Numbered from the stretch's first letter, positions 36,264 to 46,196 are shown. The stretch is 64,000 nucleotides of DNA from Alcanivorax sp. DSM 26293 (GCF_900107995.1 NZ_FNUM01000001.1:124001-188000); one strand, 5' to 3'. Notes: generated by a model not told the origin, from the sequence alone. Program-made: numbers and translations.

Positions 36264-36306
36264 GCCAGGCGCCACCCCCGCTTTTCCCGTTGGAGAAAGG
36301 GTCGTG

Positions 36307-36630
36307 CTATCGATTCTTTTTCGGCGCGCCAAAAATCTGGCCGAGGCGCTCACCGACCATCTCAGCACTGGTCCGTGCCAGGCTACGGCTGGCTCCCTCC
36401 AACACTTCCCGGGAGGGCAGATTGCGAACGCCATCCACCAGCCCGCGACGCACGCCCTCTTCGACTCGCGCGGAAAGCACCTGGGCGGCTTTCTCCACCT
36501 GTTCATCCAGCTCTTGCTGCATGCTGTCTCGCAGACGCGGCTGGAAGTAGAACCGCCCCCACAGGGCGACCACTGCCAGCGTCATGGCGGAGCTCAGCAC
36601 AGCCGTCGCAATTACCCAGATCATGGACAT
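36307..36630 (-). CDS. Small single-span membrane protein, relative of the one at 33444
   Basis: A 107-residue protein. An N-terminal membrane helix (about residues 3-24, WVIATAVLSSAMTLAVVALW) is followed by GRFYFQPRLRDSMQQELDEQ and a helical tail with RRGLVDGVRN and SRSLARTSAEM. GAGGAAG stands seven bases before the ATG. The plan (membrane helix, G-x-FY-x-x-P, charged helix, RN, LAR) matches the protein at 33444. It is convergent with the UbiJ-like gene. No function known. Confidence 0.7.
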   Translation of the reverse strand: MSMIWVIATAVLSSAMTLAVVALWGRFYFQPRLRDSMQQELDEQVEKAAQVLSARVEEGVRRGLVDGVRNLPSREVLEGASRSLARTSAEMVGERLGQIFGAPKKNR

Positions 36631-36847
36631 GTCGTCACTTCCTCATCACTTATCCGCTCTAATTGGCTGATAAAAAACCAGTTTTGGTAACAGAGCCAGA
36701 CATTGTTGTTAAATAAAGTATGCGCCCGATGCCTGCCTCGTGGGAAATCATTACAGTGAATCCACGGGAAGGGATACCCACATTCAAGAGCCGATACACG
36801 CTCCCAGAGAAGGAACGTCATCTTAATGTGTGGCCCCGAGGTACCCA

Positions 36848-37543
36848 ATGACTGCCGTGACAACCAGCAGCAGTGCGAATAGCCATAGTCAGCAGATGAT
36901 TCAGCAGGCGATGTCTCTCAGCCGGCGACATAATCAGCCGCTGAGTATCCTCGCCATTCGCTTCCAGGAACTGGAATCCATCCAGGCGGATATCGGTGTC
37001 GAACGCATTGAGCGACTGCTTGCCCGGGTGCGGCATCTGTTACATGCCAGAAAACGGTGCGAAGACGGCCTGATGAGCTGGCAGTCGGGACAAGCGCTGT
37101 TCCTGGTATTGCCGGCCACCGCCGTGGATGGCGCCATGGCAATGGCAACCCGCTTGCAACAGTGGTTCACCAGCCAGGAGTTTGAACTGGATGAGTTCCG
37201 GGTTTTTCTGACCACCCGAATTGGCGTGCACTGCGCCAATCACCAGGAAAAAGAGAGCGTCATGCAGTTATTCAATCAGGCGCTCAATAGCCTGGAAGAC
37301 GCCACCGACACAGATCGGATTGCATTGAGCCAACCGGCACAACAGCAGCTTGCCGCGTTGAAATCCGCCCCCGAAACCGCGGATCCACTCTCCCGGGAAC
37401 TGCGCAAACTGGCCAATGACGGCAACGAGGAATCACTGCTTGAAGTGCTGTCCCCCGCACTTTGCATGCTGGATGAGCGGCTGCGATTAAAACTGGTGGA
37501 TCGGCTGCTGGAAGCTTCCACACAGACAGTCGTTAATGGTTAG
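36848..37543 (+). CDS. Degenerate GGDEF-domain protein
   Basis: A 231-residue cytoplasmic protein. Residues about 25-160 follow the diguanylate cyclase fold (PLSILAIRFQELESIQADIGVERIERLLARV, LFLVLPATAVDGAMAMATRLQQWF), but the catalytic GGDEF loop reads SGQAL and the metal-binding Asp positions are lost. It cannot be an active cyclase. The C-terminal 60 residues are a helical extension. The ATG at 36848 has GAGG six bases upstream and was preferred to a GTG at 36830. It may act as a binding or protein-interaction module. Confidence 0.72.
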   Translation: MTAVTTSSSANSHSQQMIQQAMSLSRRHNQPLSILAIRFQELESIQADIGVERIERLLARVRHLLHARKRCEDGLMSWQSGQALFLVLPATAVDGAMAMATRLQQWFTSQEFELDEFRVFLTTRIGVHCANHQEKESVMQLFNQALNSLEDATDTDRIALSQPAQQQLAALKSAPETADPLSRELRKLANDGNEESLLEVLSPALCMLDERLRLKLVDRLLEASTQTVVNG

Positions 37544-37614
37544 TGGGCTGTTGGGCCAGCGGGGTGTCACCGCGGACCAATGCCTCCTGGCCTGCAATCC
37601 GTTCCATCCCGGAC

Positions 37615-38583
37615 TCAGGGTTTGCGGGCCATAAGCACCGCCCGGCGCGGCGCCGGATACCCCTCACGGGTCCGCGCGGGATTGCTGGCGTCGAGAAAGT
37701 CCGGTAGCGACTGGAACCGCATCCACTCGGTCGCCCGCTGTTCTTCCACGGTGGTGTCACTCTCATCGACACAGCGAATATCTACAAAACCACAGCGATG
37801 CAGCCAGCGTTCCAGCATGGCCACCGAAGGCAGAAAGAACACATTACGCATGGCCGCATAGCGGTCTTCGGGCATCAGCACGGTCTGTTCATCCCCTTCC
37901 ACCACCAGGGTTTCCAGCACCAGCTCCCCGCCTTCACCCAGCACCGCTTTGAGTTCCAACAGGTGGTCCAGCGGAGAGCGCCGGTGATAGAGCACGCCCA
38001 TGGAAAATACCGTATCGAAGTTCTCTGTCTGTGCCGGTAACTCTTCCATCCGCAACGGCAGAAACCAGACCGGCACCGACGGCGCAAAACGACGCACCGC
38101 CAGATACTGCACCAGAAACAAAATTGTTGGATCGATGCCCACCACTTGTTTGGCACCGGCCGCTGCCATTCGCCAGCAGTGGTAGCCACTGCCACAGCCC
38201 ACATCCAGTACCCGCCGTCCGGCCAGGGGCGACAAGTGCGGCGCCACCCGCTGCCACTTCCAGTCAGAGTGCCACTCGGTATCGATATGCACACCGAAGA
38301 AATCAAACGGCCCCTTGCGCCAGGGAATCAGGCCCTGCAAAGCCGCTTTGACTTCCGCCGGGTCAACCTCTCCCGGCTGGCCGATGCGCAGGGTATCCGC
38401 CGAAAGATCACACTCCGCCGGCCCCTCGGGTAACGCATTCAGCGCCGCCAGCCAGCGGGGCAGATCGCCGTGGGGTTTGTCCAGAAGGCGCTCGCGGCAC
38501 AGGGCCATCAGCACGTCTCGTTCTGGCTGGGCATAAAGCTCGCGCAGCGCCGCTTCGCACTGCTGTAGATAATCCCTCAGCAT
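37615..38583 (-). CDS. cmoB: tRNA U34 carboxymethyltransferase CmoB
   Basis: A 322-residue enzyme of family length. It transfers the carboxymethyl group of carboxy-SAM to 5-hydroxyuridine-34 of tRNAs to make cmo5U. The SAM-like cofactor site [17 protein letters not shown] and the motif [17 protein letters not shown] are typical, as is [20 protein letters not shown]. The start overlaps the cmoA stop (TGATG), so the two are coupled. Confidence 0.97.
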   Translation of the reverse strand: MLRDYLQQCEAALRELYAQPERDVLMALCRERLLDKPHGDLPRWLAALNALPEGPAECDLSADTLRIGQPGEVDPAEVKAALQGLIPWRKGPFDFFGVHIDTEWHSDWKWQRVAPHLSPLAGRRVLDVGCGSGYHCWRMAAAGAKQVVGIDPTILFLVQYLAVRRFAPSVPVWFLPLRMEELPAQTENFDTVFSMGVLYHRRSPLDHLLELKAVLGEGGELVLETLVVEGDEQTVLMPEDRYAAMRNVFFLPSVAMLERWLHRCGFVDIRCVDESDTTVEEQRATEWMRFQSLPDFLDASNPARTREGYPAPRRAVLMARKP

Positions 38584-39314
38584 CAGCGCACCGCCAGCAG
38601 GGAGATGAAATTGAAACAGCGGAACCAGACGTGGATTTCCCGGTAACCGGCCTGGCGCAGGCGCGCCTCATGGTCGGCCAGGGTTTCCGGAATCAGAACG
38701 TTTTCCAGTGCCGTGCGCTTCTGGCTGATTTCCAGATCCGAATAACCGTTGTTGCGCTTGAAGGCATGGTGCAGTTCGGTCTGCAGGGCATTCTCCCCAT
38801 CATCCGCAAACCGGATCTTCTCCGAGAGCACCAGAATACCGCCGGGTACCGTGGCGTCAGCAAGGCGCTGGATCAGCCCGTCACGCTTGTCCGGCGCGAT
38901 GAACTGCAGGGTGAAATTCAGCACCGCCATGGAGCACGGTTCAAACGCCATGCTGGCCACGTCCCCTTCCCGCAGAGACACCCGCTCACTTTGTCCGGTT
39001 TCCGCTATCAGGGTGCGGGCCTGACGGATCATGGCCTCAGAATTGTCCACAGCAATCAGCCGGTTGCCCCGGTCGGCGGTAAGGGTCGCCATGGCGGTGG
39101 TTGCCGCCCCCAGGGAGCAACCAAGATCATAGAGGCAGGTATCCGGCTGGGCATATCGGGCCGCCAGCACCCCGATCATGTCGATAATGGTGGCATAACC
39201 CGGCACCGAGCGTCGGATCATGTCAGGAAAGACACGTACCACAGTGTCATCGAAGGAGAAACGGGTCACCTGCTGGTGGGCCGTGGCGTAAATGCGGTCC
39301 TGCTGATCAGACAT
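38583..39314 (-). CDS. cmoA: Carboxy-S-adenosyl-L-methionine synthase CmoA
   Basis: A 243-residue enzyme that makes carboxy-SAM from SAM and prephenate, the cofactor used by CmoB. The N-terminal stretch [19 protein letters not shown] and the SAM site [11 protein letters not shown] are family hallmarks. First gene of the cmoA-cmoB operon. Confidence 0.97.
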   Translation of the reverse strand: MSDQQDRIYATAHQQVTRFSFDDTVVRVFPDMIRRSVPGYATIIDMIGVLAARYAQPDTCLYDLGCSLGAATTAMATLTADRGNRLIAVDNSEAMIRQARTLIAETGQSERVSLREGDVASMAFEPCSMAVLNFTLQFIAPDKRDGLIQRLADATVPGGILVLSEKIRFADDGENALQTELHHAFKRNNGYSDLEISQKRTALENVLIPETLADHEARLRQAGYREIHVWFRCFNFISLLAVR

Positions 39315-39477
39315 AGGGGTTCCGATATCACAATGCGGGGCGGATTATAGCGGGTGATACCGGTGGGTAGAAATGGCCGCAGGGGCCCGTGTAGATGAGA
39401 GCCTCTTTTTCAGGGATCAGGCGCCAGGCCGTTGCTTGCGGGGGTCCGGGCGGCTTCGCCCTACCCCCACGGCTCGC

Positions 39478-39924
39478 TTACTTCAGGCTGACACGCAGAT
39501 TGGGATTGAAGTCCTCATCGGCCAGGTCGCTCAGATAATCTTGTACAAAATCCTGAACCTGGCTGTCACCCTGCTCGCCCAGGCGCTGCAACGCCTCTTT
39601 CAGGGGCATCGTTTGCCCGCGGAGTGCCACCTGGGATGCCGTCAGGTTCAGGCCCAGGTCAATCACGGCATACTCCAGATTCTCTGCCTGCCGTGCCAGC
39701 ACCATTTTTTCCAGCACGCTGCTGCCATCCTGACAGGACAACGAGAGCACCTGCTCGCCGGAGGTCAGCGCCAACTCATCGCTCTCGATCATGTCATCCA
39801 CCAGGGCGCCAAACGCGCTCTCCTGGCTTGCGGCTAGGCATAACCGTTCATTCATACCGGCACTGATTTGTGCCTGGGCCGGCAGCGCAATGACAGCACA
39901 CAGGACAAAAGACAAATAACGCAT
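39478..39924 (-). CDS. Small secreted protein, unknown function
   Basis: A 148-residue protein with a signal peptide (residues 1-18, ending PAQA). The mature part has two Cys (ERLCLAA, LSCQDG) that could form a disulfide in the periplasm and a helical acidic C-terminus. No family that I recognise with confidence. The start at 39924 gives the signal peptide and has GAGGG upstream. It stands alone upstream of cmoA on the same strand, with a GC-rich hairpin between (39438-39474). Confidence 0.68.
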   Translation of the reverse strand: MRYLSFVLCAVIALPAQAQISAGMNERLCLAASQESAFGALVDDMIESDELALTSGEQVLSLSCQDGSSVLEKMVLARQAENLEYAVIDLGLNLTASQVALRGQTMPLKEALQRLGEQGDSQVQDFVQDYLSDLADEDFNPNLRVSLK

Positions 39925-40159
39925 GGAGAAACCCTCTATCCCAAAACCCGAAAGATACAATCGTCGGTGGCGGATTATACGAATTAAACACTACATAAGT
40001 TAACCGTTATCACACATAAAGATGGATAAAAAATGACAAATGGTAGTATTTCGTCGTTCATCTATCAGTCACGAATAATTCCTAGGATGCCTGAGGCGCC
40101 CTACGAAACAGGCACAACAATTGCTTGGGGACAGAGATAAAGTAACGGGGGAAACCGAT

Positions 40160-40453
40160 ATGCAGCCGTTCCGCGAACACCGCCCAACCAACGCCCTGAC
40201 CCCGGGAGCCCTGCTTCTGATGTTCTTTGGCGTGGTGCTGGCCCTGCAGGATGTGCAATGGCAACTGGTCAGCATGGCCAGCTTCCATGCCGGTGTCAGT
40301 CTGACTGCGGTGGCATTGTGTATTCATCTCTGCCGGCGCCATCGGGCCTGGCGGCTGGAATTGCTGGTGCTGGTCATGCTGGGCGTACTGCTGACGCTGG
40401 CGCCCTTGCTGCCGCCGCCCTTCCAGGACTTCTTCGAATACCTTACGCCTTGA
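40160..40453 (+). CDS. Small membrane protein, unknown function
   Basis: A 97-residue protein with about three hydrophobic helices (GALLLMFFGVVLAL, SFHAGVSLTAVALCIHL, LELLVLVMLGVLLTLAPL). No family recognised. The ATG at 40160 follows a GGGGGAA site. Its end overlaps the end of the convergent histidine kinase gene by 11 bp. The AT-rich region just upstream (39960-40080) probably holds its promoter. Confidence 0.6.
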   Translation: MQPFREHRPTNALTPGALLLMFFGVVLALQDVQWQLVSMASFHAGVSLTAVALCIHLCRRHRAWRLELLVLVMLGVLLTLAPLLPPPFQDFFEYLTP

Positions 40454-43001
40454 TGCCCAGGTACTGATGAATGGCCTCCCGCAGGGCGCTCAGGGACAGA
40501 GGCTTGATCAGCTGCCCGTTCATCCCGGACCGCGCTACCCGGCCGCCCAGTTCGGATACCGCGTGAGCGCTTAACGCCAGAATCTGGCAAGGGGGCCAGG
40601 ATTCCCGGGCTTCACAATCGCGCATTCGCCCGGCACTGGTGAACCCGTCCATCACCGGCATATCCAGGTCCATCAATACCAGGTCGTATTCACCGGCAGC
40701 GTCCCGGAACCTTTCCAGCGCCCGGGCGCCATCCTCGGCAATATCAATCCGGCTGATACCCAGTCTCTCCAGGTAGCCCTTGGTAACCATCTGGTTCACC
40801 GGGTTATCCTCCACCACCAGCACCTGGAGAGAGGCAACGGCTTCCTCCCCGTGGACCTGTGACAGCACCGGAATACTTCTCGGCATCTGCCACCCCAGCA
40901 GCTGCTTGAGTTCGTTGACTGTCAGCACCGAACGTCGCAATAGCTGAACCTGCGGGGGCAGCCAGTTCGGCGCCTCACTGCGCATCCCGGTCAGCAGCAG
41001 AATCTGAAGAGGTACCTGGCTGATGCGCACCAACTGCAGGGTTTCCTCCAGCAAATCCTGATCCGGCATGCCATTGATCAGTAACACCCTGGCACCCTCC
41101 AGCGAACCCAGCGCCGCCAGTTGAGAGTGATTACTGACCCGTCGCACTGATTTGAATCGCGGGTCTGCTTGCAACCAGTCCGCCAGGTTGCCCTGCACAT
41201 CCCATAACCAGGCAGGAGGTGCTTCCTGCTCCACCGTGGGCACATCCTCCTTGACCGCCAGCATCTGGATACTGAAGCTGAAACGGGCGCCTTTACCGGG
41301 AGCGCTTTCCACATGGATATCGCCCCCCATCAAGCCCACCAGCTCCCGGCTGATGGACAAGCCCAGCCCCGTCCCCCCGAAACGTTTGGCGGTATCCGCC
41401 GATGCCTGGGCAAAATGCTGGAACAGTCGCGCCTGCTCTTCCTGGCTCAATCCGATACCGGTATCGCTCACCGCAAAGCTGAACAGGGGCATCTCATCAC
41501 TGACCTGACGATAGGCCAGTGACAGCACTACCCTGCCATTGCGGGTAAATTTAACCGCATTGCCCAACAGATTGATCAGTACCTGACGCAACCGGGTGGG
41601 ATCGCCGACCACCCGTGAAGGCGTCTGACTGTCCATATCAAGGAGCACCAGCGTGCCGTTATCGCTGGCAGGCAGATTGAACATCTGGGCACATTCGGCC
41701 ATCAGCAACGGCAGATCAAACTCCTCTTCCGCCAGTTGCAGTTTGCCTGCCTCAATCTTGGCGAAATCCAGCACATCATTAATCAGGGCGTTCAGGGTCC
41801 GCCCGGCACTGTCGATCAGGCTGATATATTCCTGCTGGCGGGGTGTAGGGTCGGTCTCACGCAACAACTCTGCCAGGCCAATCACACCATTGAGGGGGGT
41901 ACGGATCTCGTGGCTCATGCGAGCCAGAAACTGGCCTTTCGCCTGGCTTTCCGCCCTGGCACTGATGGCACGGGAGTTGGAACGATACACCAGCATCGCC
42001 AGCCCCAATACCAGGGCGTATAGCAACAGCACCGCCAGCATCAGGAAAATGGTGTCCCTCAGTTTTTCCTGGCGCGCCTGGTCCACCAGCTTCACCGATA
42101 GCTGCACCAGACTTTCAGACAGACCTTCCAGAGATTGCATGGCATGGCGGCTGCGATCATAGGCCTGTTCCCAGCTGACCTGGACCCGGGGAGCCAGAAT
42201 CAGCTCCTGCTCGGACCACAGCAGGAAGCGTTGCAGTTCATCTTTCACCAGACGCCACTGCTGCTGTAATTCAATGACCCCGGTCCGGGCGGACAGGGCC
42301 TTGATCTCGCTGTCGATGATCGACAGCTGCTGCAGCAGTCGTTGCCAGGCGTTTTCCAGACGACGGGCATCATTGTCGCCCAGATACCCCCCACGCTGGC
42401 TGACATAAAGCGCCAGGGCACGAATCAGACCGATATCGTTCTGCGCCTGGCGGAACGATCCCAGGGTCAGCGATAACACCTCATTGGGCTCCAGCCCCTC
42501 ACCGACGGCCATATCCGACGCAATCAGCACCGACGCCAGGGCATTGGCCAGACGCTGAGCGATGCGATTGACGTTATCGTAGGGACCCGCCACGTCTTCC
42601 AGGGGGATGCCGGTTTTCACGGTCAGGCCGGACCAGGTTTCACTGAGCAGTCCCGCCTGATCATTGAGGCCCGGAATATCCCGTTGGCGGGCTTGCTCCA
42701 GGAAAGCCTGCAGCCGGCCATCTGCCCTCGCCTCGCTGAGTTCAAAGCGGGACACGATCTCCGGGGTCTTGGCATGAATCATCACCGGAGCCAGATCACG
42801 CATATCATCCAGGGGAGAAAAGGCCGCCAGGCCGCTTTCAAAGAGTCGGAGGTCGCCTTCAAGGGTCTTGTAACCCACCAGCAGATCCAGGCGATGCTGA
42901 ACAATCAGAAAAGAGGCGATGGCAAAGGGGACGGTAATGATGGCCAGCAACAGAGCCATTGCAACGCCGGTGCGCATGCCGTTATGTGATGGTCTTTCCA
43001 T
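40443..43001 (-). CDS. Hybrid sensor histidine kinase with pseudo-receiver and receiver domains
   Basis: An 852-residue inner-membrane sensor. It has a first membrane helix (residues about 13-35), a long helical periplasmic domain (about 36-310), a second helix (about 318-345), a HisKA domain with H364 in SHEIRTPLNG, and a HATPase with NLLGNAVKF and GGTGLGLSISREL. A receiver-like domain without an Asp pocket (about 610-710) comes next, then a true receiver with D778 in LMDLDMPVMDG. There is no Hpt domain, so phosphate must leave to a separate carrier. The start at 43001 (ATG after GGAAAGG) was chosen over a GTG at 43052. The signal is unknown. Confidence 0.85.
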   Translation of the reverse strand: MERPSHNGMRTGVAMALLLAIITVPFAIASFLIVQHRLDLLVGYKTLEGDLRLFESGLAAFSPLDDMRDLAPVMIHAKTPEIVSRFELSEARADGRLQAFLEQARQRDIPGLNDQAGLLSETWSGLTVKTGIPLEDVAGPYDNVNRIAQRLANALASVLIASDMAVGEGLEPNEVLSLTLGSFRQAQNDIGLIRALALYVSQRGGYLGDNDARRLENAWQRLLQQLSIIDSEIKALSARTGVIELQQQWRLVKDELQRFLLWSEQELILAPRVQVSWEQAYDRSRHAMQSLEGLSESLVQLSVKLVDQARQEKLRDTIFLMLAVLLLYALVLGLAMLVYRSNSRAISARAESQAKGQFLARMSHEIRTPLNGVIGLAELLRETDPTPRQQEYISLIDSAGRTLNALINDVLDFAKIEAGKLQLAEEEFDLPLLMAECAQMFNLPASDNGTLVLLDMDSQTPSRVVGDPTRLRQVLINLLGNAVKFTRNGRVVLSLAYRQVSDEMPLFSFAVSDTGIGLSQEEQARLFQHFAQASADTAKRFGGTGLGLSISRELVGLMGGDIHVESAPGKGARFSFSIQMLAVKEDVPTVEQEAPPAWLWDVQGNLADWLQADPRFKSVRRVSNHSQLAALGSLEGARVLLINGMPDQDLLEETLQLVRISQVPLQILLLTGMRSEAPNWLPPQVQLLRRSVLTVNELKQLLGWQMPRSIPVLSQVHGEEAVASLQVLVVEDNPVNQMVTKGYLERLGISRIDIAEDGARALERFRDAAGEYDLVLMDLDMPVMDGFTSAGRMRDCEARESWPPCQILALSAHAVSELGGRVARSGMNGQLIKPLSLSALREAIHQYLGIKA

Positions 43002-43096
43002 CCGCCTTTCCCTATAAAGGGTATTCTCACGGGGTATCTTGTATTGTGCCACCAGAACGCCACCATCACATCATGGAACCCGGAACACCTTGCCTG

Positions 43097-43759
43097 ATGA
43101 TGCCCACATTGATTGTAAAAGTTGCCCGTTTCTTGCCGCTTAGCGCGCTTTTCGCCCTAATGGCCTGCCAGAGCCCACCCAGCAGCGAGCCGTCCATCGA
43201 TGCTCAGAAGCTGCCCAGGCTCAGCACGGACAGCAGCCAGACCGGGAGCCTGCCGGTGGCCCCCACCACCAAGGCCGTGGATCTGTCGCATTTCCGGATA
43301 CCCCAGACCCTGGCGGGCCTGAAGCTGGACGGGGAAATCAGCTCCCAACGGGGCCGCACCCTGCACTACCGCAGCGAGGATAAGAAAGAACAATTGTCTC
43401 TCACACTCAGCGGGCTGCCGGCGGGCTGGGACAGCATGCCGGCGGAACGCGCCGTCGCCAGTTATTACAGTGAAGTGCGCCAACGGCGAGTGAACCAGGC
43501 CCTGCAGGACAGCGCCAACGCGCTGACCATCGTCAGCGAGACCTTGCTGGACCTGGAGGGCCAACCCTCCGCCCAGGCACAAATGCGATGGGTGGAAAAA
43601 GGCCGCCCGATCCAGAACCAGTCACTGCTGGTCACCCTGGTCGATGGGGCCTTTGTCCGCATCAACAACGCCAGCTATCAACAGAATCCCCGCTGGCTAC
43701 TGCAACATGGCAAGCGGGCCCTGGCCGAGTTCAAGGCGGCACAGGATAAGAGCGAATAA
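43097..43759 (+). CDS. Predicted lipoprotein, unknown function
   Basis: A 220-residue protein with a lipoprotein signal (ALFALMAC, Cys at about residue 24 of the predicted product). The mature part has SQRGRTLHYRSEDKKEQLSLTLSG and a C-terminal beta-rich stretch (SLLVTLVDGAFVRINN). No family recognised. The start codon is uncertain (ATG ATG at 43097 or 43100); the ribosome-binding site is weak. Divergent from the histidine kinase, so the two share a promoter region (43002-43096). Confidence 0.65.
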   Translation: MMPTLIVKVARFLPLSALFALMACQSPPSSEPSIDAQKLPRLSTDSSQTGSLPVAPTTKAVDLSHFRIPQTLAGLKLDGEISSQRGRTLHYRSEDKKEQLSLTLSGLPAGWDSMPAERAVASYYSEVRQRRVNQALQDSANALTIVSETLLDLEGQPSAQAQMRWVEKGRPIQNQSLLVTLVDGAFVRINNASYQQNPRWLLQHGKRALAEFKAAQDKSE

Positions 43760-43769
43760 CTCCAGGGAC

Positions 43770-43843
43770 GAGAAGCGAGTTACGAGTCGCGAAAGGCAAC
43801 TCCTCTATGCATTTCGAAACTCGTATCTCGCAACTCGCTTCTC
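43770..43843. repeat. Inverted pair of heptamer arrays (GAGTTNC units)
   Basis: Left arm GAGAAGC, GAGTTAC, GAGTCGC, GAAAGGC (43770-43797). The right arm (43809-43843) reads the same units on the other strand (GAAACTC, GTATCTC, GCAACTC, GCTTCTC). The loop is about 11 nt, so it makes a tight hairpin between the lipoprotein gene and mnmC and may act as a terminator-like structure. Confidence 0.78.
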
Positions 43844-43944
43844 GCCGCACCGTCGCAGGAGTTGCTGCAGCCTGTTAATGGTGATTCCCGCGAGGTATCC
43901 TGCCCTACCCTCAGGTGCCAAGCGCAGATCCGCCCCAGGTCGTG

Positions 43945-45807
43945 ATGACAAGTTCCCCCTTTTCCCCCATTCAACCGGCCAGCATTGACTGGCAGGACAC
44001 CACCCCGGTAGCGGTGGACTTTGACGATCCCTATTTCTCCCGGCAGGACGGCGCGTCGGAAAGTGATTACGTCTTTTTGCAGGGCAACCGCCTGACAGAG
44101 CGCTTCCGTGAGCTGCCTGCCGCCGGCACCTTTGTGATTGGAGAAACCGGCTTTGGCACCGGTCTGAATTGCCTGCTGGCCGCCCGGCAGTTTCTGGAAA
44201 ACGCCCCGCACAGCGCCCGTCTGCACCTGGTCTCCGTGGAAAAGCACCCGTTACGCAAAGCGGACCTGAGCCGGGCCCTGGGTCACTGGCCCCCCCTGGA
44301 CGCCCTGGCACAACGGTTGCTGGCAGAGTATCCCGCGCCGACGCCAGGCTTTCACCGTGTGCAGCTGCACCCCCGTGTGCAGCTGACCTTGCTTTACGGC
44401 GATGCCCTGTCTCTGTGGCCACAGTTCTCCCATCCGGTGGATGCCTGGTTTCTGGACGGCTTTGCCCCGGCCCGCAACCCGGACATGTGGCACCCGGCTC
44501 TGTTTGCCCAATTGGCCAGACTGAGCCGCCCCGGTACCACCCTGGCAACCTTTACTGCCGCCGGCTTTGTCCGTCGCGGGTTGGCGGAGGCGGGCTTTGC
44601 CATGGAAAAACGCGACGGCTTCGGCCACAAACGACATATGCTGGTTGGCCGGATTGAAGGCGACCCTGCCCGGCCAGAGAGGCCTGCCCGACAGGTTCTG
44701 GTAGTCGGTGCCGGGCTCGCCGGCGCCACCACCGCCCGGGCCCTGGCTGAGCGGGGCTGCCAGGTGACGGTCTTGGATCCGGACGGTATTGCCGGTCACG
44801 CGTCCGGCAACCTGGCCGGGGTGGTCTACAGCACGCCCAGTGCCCACCTCACCCCACAGAACCGTTTCTACCAGCAAAGCTATGGTCATGCCCTGCGCTG
44901 GCTGCATCGCTCAGGGTTTCCCGGCCAGGAAGCGGACGGCAACCTGAACGGCGTGATCCAGCACTATGTGGATGCGCGTCAGCAAGACAAGCTGGAACAG
45001 GCCATGGCCACCGGTGCCTGGCCCACGGAACTGCTCCAGGCCTACGGCGACAAGGCGGTGGAACTGAAGGGGGGTGGTTACCTGCGCCCGGACCGCTGGT
45101 GCCAGCATCTGCTGAGACACCCGGACATTACCCTGTTGGCGGCCCGGGTAACGGCGCTGGAGGAAGGAGCCCCCGCCAGAGTGACGATGAGCAACGGGGA
45201 AACCCTGAGCGCCGACGCCGTGGTCCTGTGTACCGCCGGCCAGAGCCAGTCCCTGCCCGGCCTGGGCTGGTTACCGCTCAAACACATCCGTGGCCAGGTG
45301 AGCTATTGCCGAGCCACCGACGCCTCCCGTCGCTGGCAGCAGGCCCAGTGCCATGGCGGCTACCTGACACCGGCCCTGGACGATCTGCACTGCGTCGGTG
45401 CCACTTTCAAACTCCATGAAGATCATCACCATGCCACCGACGGTGACGACCAGGATAACCTGGCCCAACTGAAGCACTACCTCCCCGGCTTCTGGCAGGA
45501 GCTGGGAGGCGACCGCATCGATATCGTCGACCGACGCGTGGCGTTCCGTTGCCAGAGCATCGACTTTCTTCCCCTCTGCGGCCCCTTGCCCGTGGCCACG
45601 GACAACCCCCATCGCCCGGCACAGGGACTTTATCTCAATGTGGCCCACGGCAGCCGCGGGATTACCGGTACCCCCTTGTGTGCAGAGCTCATCGCCGACA
45701 TGATCTGTGCTCAACCGCTGCCCATGGACCAGGAAATGATTGACGCCCTGGCCCCGGCCCGGTTTATTGTCCGCAAACGCAAAAAACAACCCGAGTGGAT
45801 GCCATGA
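43945..45807 (+). CDS. mnmC: Bifunctional tRNA mnm5s2U34 methyltransferase/FAD oxidase MnmC
   Basis: A 620-residue two-domain enzyme. The N-terminal methyltransferase (VIGETGFGTGLNCLLA, DAWFLDGFAPARNPDMW) converts nm5U to mnm5U. The C-terminal FAD oxidase (VLVVGAGLAGATTARALAERG, SHGSRGITGTPL-type end NVAHGSRGITGTPL) removes the carboxymethyl group from cmnm5U. Full length for the family. The ATG at 43945 has AGG upstream; a GTG at 43915 was rejected. It overlaps the next gene by 4 bp. Confidence 0.96.
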   Translation: MTSSPFSPIQPASIDWQDTTPVAVDFDDPYFSRQDGASESDYVFLQGNRLTERFRELPAAGTFVIGETGFGTGLNCLLAARQFLENAPHSARLHLVSVEKHPLRKADLSRALGHWPPLDALAQRLLAEYPAPTPGFHRVQLHPRVQLTLLYGDALSLWPQFSHPVDAWFLDGFAPARNPDMWHPALFAQLARLSRPGTTLATFTAAGFVRRGLAEAGFAMEKRDGFGHKRHMLVGRIEGDPARPERPARQVLVVGAGLAGATTARALAERGCQVTVLDPDGIAGHASGNLAGVVYSTPSAHLTPQNRFYQQSYGHALRWLHRSGFPGQEADGNLNGVIQHYVDARQQDKLEQAMATGAWPTELLQAYGDKAVELKGGGYLRPDRWCQHLLRHPDITLLAARVTALEEGAPARVTMSNGETLSADAVVLCTAGQSQSLPGLGWLPLKHIRGQVSYCRATDASRRWQQAQCHGGYLTPALDDLHCVGATFKLHEDHHHATDGDDQDNLAQLKHYLPGFWQELGGDRIDIVDRRVAFRCQSIDFLPLCGPLPVATDNPHRPAQGLYLNVAHGSRGITGTPLCAELIADMICAQPLPMDQEMIDALAPARFIVRKRKKQPEWMP

Positions 45808-46196
45808 CCCTAGTCAGCTTGCCGATTACCGCCCTCTACGCCGCCCTGAGCGGTTTCCTGATCATCGCCCTGGCCGCCAATGTGGTTCGCCTTCGCCTGG
45901 CCAAGAAAGTCTCACTGGGTGACGGCGGCCACAAGGACGTAAGCCGGGCCATCCGTGCCCACGGCAACACCATTGAATACCTTCCACTGGCACTGATTCT
46001 CATGGCCCTGCTGGAAATCAATGGTGGCAGCAGCACCGCCCTGCATAGTTACGGCATCCTGCTGGTGGGCGGCCGGGTCGTCTACAGCTACGGCATGCTG
46101 ATCCCGCGCAGCAGTGCCAACCTGGCGCGTCAGCTGGGTGTGGTGACGTCCTGGCTGGTGATACTCGCTGCCGGCATTCAGCTGCTGGTGATTTAA
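45804..46196 (+). CDS. MAPEG family membrane protein
   Basis: A 130-residue protein with four hydrophobic helices and the MAPEG family features: an early Arg-rich loop (VVRLRLAKKVSLGDGGHKDVSRAIRAHGNTIEYLP, where the RAxxNxxE motif is RAHGNTIE) and a later SYG. MAPEG proteins are glutathione-dependent membrane enzymes, but bacterial members such as YecN have no proven activity. The ATG overlaps the mnmC stop (ATGA). Confidence 0.82.
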   Translation: MTLVSLPITALYAALSGFLIIALAANVVRLRLAKKVSLGDGGHKDVSRAIRAHGNTIEYLPLALILMALLEINGGSSTALHSYGILLVGGRVVYSYGMLIPRSSANLARQLGVVTSWLVILAAGIQLLVI

